Source of the DNA: Lachnospiraceae bacterium
GTDB lineage: Bacteria; Bacillota; Clostridia; Lachnospirales; Lachnospiraceae
Direction of reading: 5' to 3'
Length of the DNA: 10,448 bases
Assembly (NCBI GenBank): GCA_022790905.1
Contig: JAAVYC010000170.1
Coordinates: forward strand, 1-10,448
This document shows, in pieces, positions 6,830-10,448 of the stretch (positions within the stretch are counted from its first letter, which is position 1; each line of letters opens with the position of its first letter). Below the pieces are notes generated by a model. It did not search any database. It was not told where the DNA came from and worked only from the letters and a program-made list of their open reading frames with translations. Both the position numbers and the translations under genes were made by a program.

Positions 6830-7744
6830 CTACGGACCAGTTTTTCCAGAATGTCGGATTACTTTTTTCAAAATAGTAGGGCTGCCTGGATAATGATTTG
6901 TACTGTTGATATAGTCCGCTATGGCTCCCAACTTTTGTGCTTTTGTCATTCCCGGCTTCCAGAGCGCAGCCTCTATCTTATGGCGGACTACAATATATAG
7001 CTGATCACCCGGCTTACTCCCCTCAGGGCTACCTTCATCAAAACCGTAACTCTGCAGATAAATATAATCTAATACTTTTGAACCCTGCTTTGCGATTAAT
7101 TTTAAAACTCCTGCACTCCTTGCGGCACTTACTTTCAAGATTTTTCCGGCCGTTGCCCGAACATCAGATTTTACCGGACCCGTACCGGTACACGGTTCAA
7201 AAACAACCGGATTCAGATGTTCTACTTCTCTCAAAAGAGAAGCCGCTGACTCTTTTTTTACAGTAGACGTCCGATATGGAATGCCCAGATCTGAAAACAC
7301 CTTAGCATACGCCAGCGGCGTTACGTCTTCTACTTCAAAAGTCACATTACGATCGATCCAATATTCACTGCCGTCACAAAAGAAATTAATCTCGTATTCA
7401 TAGGTTCCATCTGCTTTGTGTTTTGAGTGTCCTCTGCTTTTATACACAGGACCGCTCGAACCAAAACCATATACAGAGGCACTTTTCGTCGTTCTCTTTA
7501 CCGTCACAACGGCAGAACCATATTTGTACTTCGATGTCACCTTGAATTTTTTGGATGACGTTTTTTTCGCCGAAAGTATGAAACTCTTACTTGATTTCAC
7601 AGATTTAATCACATACTTTGTCTTGATCGTTTTCGACGTTGTAAACGTTATGCTCTTACTCATTGTCGTAGTCTTTGCCGCAGCCTGGGCGTCTATAGGA
7701 ACTGTCGTTTCCACAAAGGGTAGTGTCATAATGAAAACCGACAC
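6830..7744 (-). CDS. Signal-peptide-core and middle fragment of the broken transglutaminase-like gene
   Basis: Open frame of 304 aa. Residues 1-21 are the hydrophobic core and cleavage site of a signal peptide whose charged beginning lies in another frame upstream. Residues 24-95 are very rich in Lys, Ser and Thr, typical of surface-exposed wall-associated segments. Residues 110-290 look globular, with the start of the transglutaminase-type region at TKAQKLGAIADYINSTNHYP. The last 10 residues (VIRHSGKTGP) are out-of-frame sequence after the A-run. The nominal GTG start at 7744 lacks an RBS. Confidence 0.6.
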   Translation of the reverse strand: MSVFIMTLPFVETTVPIDAQAAAKTTTMSKSITFTTSKTIKTKYVIKSVKSSKSFILSAKKTSSKKFKVTSKYKYGSAVVTVKRTTKSASVYGFGSSGPVYKSRGHSKHKADGTYEYEINFFCDGSEYWIDRNVTFEVEDVTPLAYAKVFSDLGIPYRTSTVKKESAASLLREVEHLNPVVFEPCTGTGPVKSDVRATAGKILKVSAARSAGVLKLIAKQGSKVLDYIYLQSYGFDEGSPEGSKPGDQLYIVVRHKIEAALWKPGMTKAQKLGAIADYINSTNHYPGSPTILKKVIRHSGKTGP

Positions 7745-7829
7745 AATGCTAATATGTGTCGTATCTTCTCTTTCATATCCTTCCTCCTCACTACATTCAC
7801 ACTATTTTTATAATCTGATTATTTACTTC

Positions 7830-7858
7830 AGTATAGCAAAATTTGTAATGACATTCAA
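7830..7858 (-). promoter_or_regulatory. Sigma-A type promoter of the broken transglutaminase-like gene
   Basis: Minus strand: TTGAAT (7858-7853), exactly 17 nt, then TATACT (7835-7830) with an extended -10 TG. The expected start point is near 7823, leaving a leader of about 47 nt with AGGAGG (7788-7783) 6 nt before ATG 7776. The intact control region contrasts with the broken reading frame. Confidence 0.75.
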
Positions 7859-7942
7859 TTATAAGATCCATTTTTACGATAAGTGCTTGGCAGATAAAAC
7901 ACTTCAAAAGAAAATCCCGCTCAAAGAATTTTTCTTTACATG

Positions 7943-7987
7943 AAAAAATAACCGTCCTGCTTCTCTCTAAAGAATTAGACGGTTATT
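7943..7987 (-). terminator. Terminator after the L,D-transpeptidase gene
   Basis: A 10-bp perfect stem (AATAACCGTC 7947-7956 with GACGGTTATT 7978-7987) has a 21-nt loop. On the minus strand it is followed by a T-run, about 30 nt after the transpeptidase stop. The stem can be extended 4 bp past one mismatch. Confidence 0.85.
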
Positions 7988-8016
7988 CTTTCACTATTCA
8001 AGAACTCATTTTCATT

Positions 8017-9855
8017 TTATGACTCAGATAGCTGCTGATATTCTGCTTCTGCCTGTGTCAGAACTCCATAATTTGTCACGAATCCTTTTGCTCGGTCCGA
8101 CAGTGCATCGTAGGCAGCCCTCGCACTTTGAATTGCTCCTCCGCTATCCGGACCGACTGCACCGATTTTGTTAATCAGATCAATAACAGCATTAGCCTGC
8201 GCCTGTGCTTCTGCATTGGCCTGATCTTCTGCTGCCTGCTGATTCACCAGATTCGCATATGCTTCTTCCGCTGCAAGAAGAACATCGTAATTATCTACGT
8301 AGCTTTTCGCCTCATCAGAAAGAGCATCATACTGGGCGCGACAAGAAGCAATCACTCCTTGGCTGTCTAAAGTAACTTCACCGATTCCGTTAATCGCATT
8401 TGTAACTGCCCTTCCCTGATCCATCGCAATGCTCTTCGCACTCTCTGTTCCAGCCAATTCATATACTAAAACCGGATAACCCGCCGCAATATTGTCAAAG
8501 ATCTTCTTCGCCGCATCATACGGAAGATTCACACAGCCATGAGAACCACTTGTCTTATAGATACTGCCTCCAAAGCTGTTTCTCCAAGAGGCATCGTGCA
8601 TTCCTACGTTTCCACAATATGGTATCCAGAAATTGACATCCGAAGCGTAATTCTCTCCCTTTAGTGTCGCATCCCTTTGTGTATAAGTGACTGGATACGC
8701 TCCAACCGGAGTCCCATTTCCTTTCGAAATATTTCCTGATACAAAATCAGAATCCACAATCAAATTTCCGTCTTTATAAAAATACAGATGCTGTGCAGTC
8801 AGATTGATCTCCACATAGGTATTTCCATAATCATTTTCTCCATGGCTATTTGCCGTCTGGGAATATACCGGATCCCTCGTCACATCTTTTCCATCAGCGA
8901 TATCCTTTTTAAGCTGTTCTAATTCTTTTGCATTATCAATTTTCCATCCATAAGCCCCGCCGGTGATCGTAACCGTACTTCCCCAAGAAGTCTTTAACTT
9001 TTTCGACTTATATGCCGTATTGTATTTAGAACCCAAACTTTTAATAAATTCCGTCGCCTGTTCTTCATTTACAACTGCTTTTCCCTCACTGATACTCATC
9101 CACTTACAGATTTCATCGCCCTTTAAAATCTCTTTTTTATCTCCAAACGAATATGTAATCTGAATTTTTTTCAGGCCCTTCATCTGTGCCAAAGTTTCTT
9201 TTAATACTTTAGAATCTTTTCTAACTTTTGGATCTACATAACACTTTTTATCCATATCCAGCTTGTCCTGCAAATTCAATACAGAACTATTCAACTCTTT
9301 CCAGAAAACTTTTTCATCGATCGTTGTTCCCATAACCTCTGGGACAATCACATAGTCTTCCTTTTGATCTTCTTCTAAAGTGGCATCTTCCGGTGCAACC
9401 ATCCCCTTTGTATCCATACATTTTAACTGCTGCATCTGCTTTTTCAAAGCCGTCTTATCATAACTTACAATAGATTTTGACTCGTACACTTCTGGCTTAA
9501 AGAGCGTTACAATCCATTTAAATCCATTTTGTTTATCCAATATTTTGTCCAGTGTATCGTCAAATTCCACGGCAATCGAGACATCATCTCCTCTGATCGT
9601 TTCGCTTTTATCTCCTCTTTGTTTTAACTCTAACTTATAATTTTTTACTTCCTCTCTGATATCCTCCTGTACACTTTTTGCCGTCTTTCCGGTACAGGAT
9701 ACACCATTGATTACCGTTCTTGGCAAATAGTGTGATTGGAAAAAAATCCCTCCCACAACATAGATAATGGCAAAGATCCCAATGACTAAAGCTGCAATGA
9801 GAGCCGCCTTTTTTCCTGTCATTTTCTTTATTTCATAATCCCTTGAAATATTCAC
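8017..9855 (-). CDS. Membrane-anchored L,D-transpeptidase (YkuD) with C-terminal repeats
   Basis: Cell-wall enzyme of 612 aa that would form 3-3 cross-links or attach proteins to peptidoglycan. Residues 1-15 are cytoplasmic and basic, and 16-39 form a single TM helix. Residues about 45-325 form an extracellular region of the peptidoglycan-binding type often found before YkuD domains (PG_binding_4-like; the WKIDNAKEL segment near 304-312 is typical). The YkuD domain spans about 347-466, with His420 in GMHDAS and nucleophile Cys441 in SHGCVNLP. A tail carries two repeats of about 55 residues (483-537 and 556-610) joined by a Gln/Ala-rich linker. The start is GTG with GAGGA 8 nt ahead; Met12 is a less likely alternative. 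It is monocistronic, with its own consensus promoter and terminator. The YkuD call is firm; substrate specificity is unknown. Confidence 0.93.
   Translation of the reverse strand: MNISRDYEIKKMTGKKAALIAALVIGIFAIIYVVGGIFFQSHYLPRTVINGVSCTGKTAKSVQEDIREEVKNYKLELKQRGDKSETIRGDDVSIAVEFDDTLDKILDKQNGFKWIVTLFKPEVYESKSIVSYDKTALKKQMQQLKCMDTKGMVAPEDATLEEDQKEDYVIVPEVMGTTIDEKVFWKELNSSVLNLQDKLDMDKKCYVDPKVRKDSKVLKETLAQMKGLKKIQITYSFGDKKEILKGDEICKWMSISEGKAVVNEEQATEFIKSLGSKYNTAYKSKKLKTSWGSTVTITGGAYGWKIDNAKELEQLKKDIADGKDVTRDPVYSQTANSHGENDYGNTYVEINLTAQHLYFYKDGNLIVDSDFVSGNISKGNGTPVGAYPVTYTQRDATLKGENYASDVNFWIPYCGNVGMHDASWRNSFGGSIYKTSGSHGCVNLPYDAAKKIFDNIAAGYPVLVYELAGTESAKSIAMDQGRAVTNAINGIGEVTLDSQGVIASCRAQYDALSDEAKSYVDNYDVLLAAEEAYANLVNQQAAEDQANAEAQAQANAVIDLINKIGAVGPDSGGAIQSARAAYDALSDRAKGFVTNYGVLTQAEAEYQQLSES
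8020..8190 (-). repeat. Second C-terminal helical repeat of the L,D-transpeptidase
   Basis: Encodes residues 556-612. It shares about 31 of 55 positions with the first repeat, including DS, the R-A-x-YDALSD-x-AK core and the closing AE-x-x-Y. It is helix-rich by composition; wall or surface binding is inferred. Confidence 0.75.
8245..8409 (-). repeat. First C-terminal helical repeat of the L,D-transpeptidase
   Basis: Encodes residues 483-537. The paired copy lies at 8020-8190, after an 18-residue linker built of Ala, Gln, Asn, Glu and Asp. Confidence 0.75.
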
Positions 9856-9884
9856 TTTTTAAATCCTCATTTCTTTTCTATTTT

Positions 9885-9900
9885 TATAGCATGTTCTATA
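9885..9900. repeat. Short inverted repeat at the transpeptidase transcription start
   Basis: TATAG and CTATA are separated by 6 nt. They lie at and just after the expected start point of the L,D-transpeptidase promoter, a place where a repressor could sit. It is short and AT-rich, so chance is possible. Confidence 0.3.
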
Positions 9901-9904
9901 AAGT

Positions 9905-9932
9905 ATTATATTATCTTCGTTTTTGATGTCAA
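9905..9932 (-). promoter_or_regulatory. Consensus sigma-A promoter of the L,D-transpeptidase gene
   Basis: Minus strand: perfect TTGACA (9932-9927), a 16-nt spacer, then perfect TATAAT (9910-9905). The expected start is near 9898, giving a leader of about 43 nt. A full-consensus promoter suggests strong constitutive expression unless repressed. Confidence 0.88.
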
Positions 9933-9958
9933 CTTTTTAGACAAATTGTAATACTTTT

Positions 9959-9979
9959 TTAAGAAAATACCTTTCTTAA
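9959..9979. repeat. Inverted repeat in the divergent intergenic region
   Basis: TTAAGAAA and TTTCTTAA form a perfect 8-bp pair across 5 nt, roughly midway between the two divergent promoters. T-runs flank it, but no gene reads into it from the left, so a terminator role is unlikely. An operator or bent AT-rich DNA is the alternative. Confidence 0.45.
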
Positions 9980-9989
9980 TTTTTTGTGA

Positions 9990-10002
9990 AATTCCAGGAA
10001 TT
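9990..10002. promoter_or_regulatory. 13-bp palindrome upstream of the PAP2 gene promoter (candidate operator)
   Basis: AATTCCAGGAATT is a perfect palindrome around a central A, ending 4 nt before the -35 element of the rightward promoter. Its position suits an activator or repressor of the PAP2 gene, or of both divergent genes. The regulator is unknown. Confidence 0.45.
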
Positions 10003-10006
10003 CGCG

Positions 10007-10035
10007 TTGTTCTTTCTATTTTCCTATGCTATAAT
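10007..10035 (+). promoter_or_regulatory. Extended -10 promoter of the PAP2-family gene
   Basis: TTGTTC (10007-10012), 17 nt, then TATAAT (10030-10035) preceded by TGC (extended -10). The expected start is near 10042, about 39 nt before the TTG start codon. The -35 matches consensus only in its first three bases. Confidence 0.75.
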
Positions 10036-10080
10036 CCTTGCAGAAAAAAGTATCTATGTGATAGAAGAAGGTGGTCAGCA

Positions 10081-10448
10081 TTGAAAGCAATTCAGAATTT
10101 TTTTATAAAGTATAGACATGCATGGGTTTTTCTATATGGTTTGATTTATCTCCCATGGTTTGGATGGCTAGAAAAGCATGTGACCAGCGATTTTCATGTA
10201 ATCCATATGGCAATTGACGATTCTATTCCATTTATAGAGTATTTTGTCATTCCCTATTTTTTATGGTTTGCCTATATCGCCGTAAGCATTACCTATTTCT
10301 TTTTTCAGGATAAAAAAGATTTTTACAAACTGTGTATTTTTCTATTTACCGGTATGACAATTTTTTTGATCGTGTCCACAATCTATCCAAACGGCCATCA
10401 TTTAAGGCCAGAACAATTTTATCACGAAAATATTTTTACAAAAATGAC
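10081..10448 (+). CDS. PAP2-family membrane phosphatase-like protein (5' part, cut by window end)
   Basis: Partial gene: 122 codons and no stop before the window edge. The start is TTG at 10081, with AAGGTGG (10068-10074) 6 nt ahead. The protein begins MKAIQNFFIKYRHAWVFLYG and has hydrophobic segments at about 14-28, 53-75 and 82-100. The sequence IPFIEYFVIPYFLWFAYI followed by a late RPEQFYHENIFTK is characteristic of clostridial PAP2-like proteins, as I recall them. These would dephosphorylate or transfer lipid phosphates at the membrane. The catalytic histidine motifs would lie beyond the window, so activity cannot be judged. It is divergent from the L,D-transpeptidase, with 225 nt between them. 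Confidence 0.65.
   Translation, partial: MKAIQNFFIKYRHAWVFLYGLIYLPWFGWLEKHVTSDFHVIHMAIDDSIPFIEYFVIPYFLWFAYIAVSITYFFFQDKKDFYKLCIFLFTGMTIFLIVSTIYPNGHHLRPEQFYHENIFTKM

Larger units (their letters stand above)
6495..7776 (-). pseudogene. Secreted transglutaminase-like protein, broken by two -1 frameshifts
   Basis: One ancestral gene of about 427 codons is now split over three frames. Translation should begin at ATG 7776, which has AGGAGG 6 nt ahead and a good promoter. It reads MKEKIRHILALC and then stops after 16 codons. Shifting back one base near 7745-7750 continues as SVFIMTLPFVETTVPIDAQA, which completes a signal peptide with an AQA cleavage site. The middle frame runs to a stop at 6830. 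Near the six-A run (6863-6868), another one-base shift gives SNPTFWKNWSVENKFF, which flows into the catalytic domain. Both breaks equal loss of one nucleotide. The mature part is Lys/Ser/Thr-rich, then a globular middle, then a transglutaminase-like Cys-His-Asp domain. Neighbouring long genes are intact, so wholesale sequencing error is unlikely, though the A-run break alone could be one. Confidence 0.8.

Noticed and set aside
6937..7266. Plus-strand open frame of 109 codons
   Set aside because: Antisense to the middle of the transglutaminase-like gene, with no domain and no start signal.
7416..7943. Plus-strand open frame of 175 codons
   Set aside because: It is antisense to the broken secreted gene and crosses that gene's promoter and RBS. 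It has no RBS of its own and reads as a reverse-strand shadow.
9959..9985. Rho-independent terminator on the plus strand
   Set aside because: The stem is entirely weak AT-rich pairing, and no plus-strand gene lies upstream for nearly 8 kb, so there is nothing to terminate.
9990..10002. CodY box
   Set aside because: The palindrome recalls AATTTTCnGAAAATT only in outline; it is two bases shorter and its core is CC/GG, so I do not name a regulator.

Overview
This 10.4 kb window is low-GC, chromosome-like DNA from a Gram-positive anaerobe. Its gene set and protein styles point to Clostridia, most likely Lachnospiraceae. The pointers are a clostridial-type HtpG with long charged linkers, a membrane-anchored YkuD L,D-transpeptidase with C-terminal helical repeats, secreted transglutaminase-like proteins, a PAP2-family membrane protein, and frequent GTG/TTG starts with strong Shine-Dalgarno sites. 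This assignment is an inference from protein style and was not searched. I see no rRNA, tRNA, CRISPR array, phage gene or transposase.

Layout. (1) 52-2112, +: htpG (Hsp90 chaperone), converging on a minus-strand operon with a shared hairpin terminator. (2) 2144-4058, -: a three-gene operon read as MotA-type stator/proton-channel protein, then a short MotA-like four-helix protein, then a four-helix membrane protein fused to a LuxR-type HTH. (3) 4185-6433, -: two overlapping PLP aminotransferase genes, an AspC-like enzyme followed by a HisC-like enzyme, ending in a strong terminator. (4) 6495-7776, -: a secreted transglutaminase-like gene with its own good promoter, RBS and signal peptide, broken by two separate -1 frameshifts. 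(5) 8017-9855, -: a GTG-started L,D-transpeptidase with its own consensus promoter and terminator. (6) 9856-10080: a divergent regulatory region with two promoters and two inverted repeats. (7) 10081-end, +: the 5' part of a PAP2-family membrane protein, cut by the window edge.

How the genes relate. The L,D-transpeptidase, the secreted transglutaminase-like remnant and perhaps the PAP2 protein belong to envelope biology. The aminotransferase pair is amino-acid metabolism. HtpG is general proteostasis. The least ordinary part is the 2144-4058 operon. All three proteins appear to carry the MotA TM1-TM2/TM3-TM4 arrangement, with a progressively shorter cytoplasmic loop (about 100, 35 and 17 residues). 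The last one ends in a DNA-binding domain, and no MotB/ExbD-type partner lies between or beside them. I propose it as a possible membrane-to-transcription signalling cassette built from stator-like parts. The MotA identity of the first protein is clear. The relationship of the other two is read from motif spacing and needs a profile or structure comparison.
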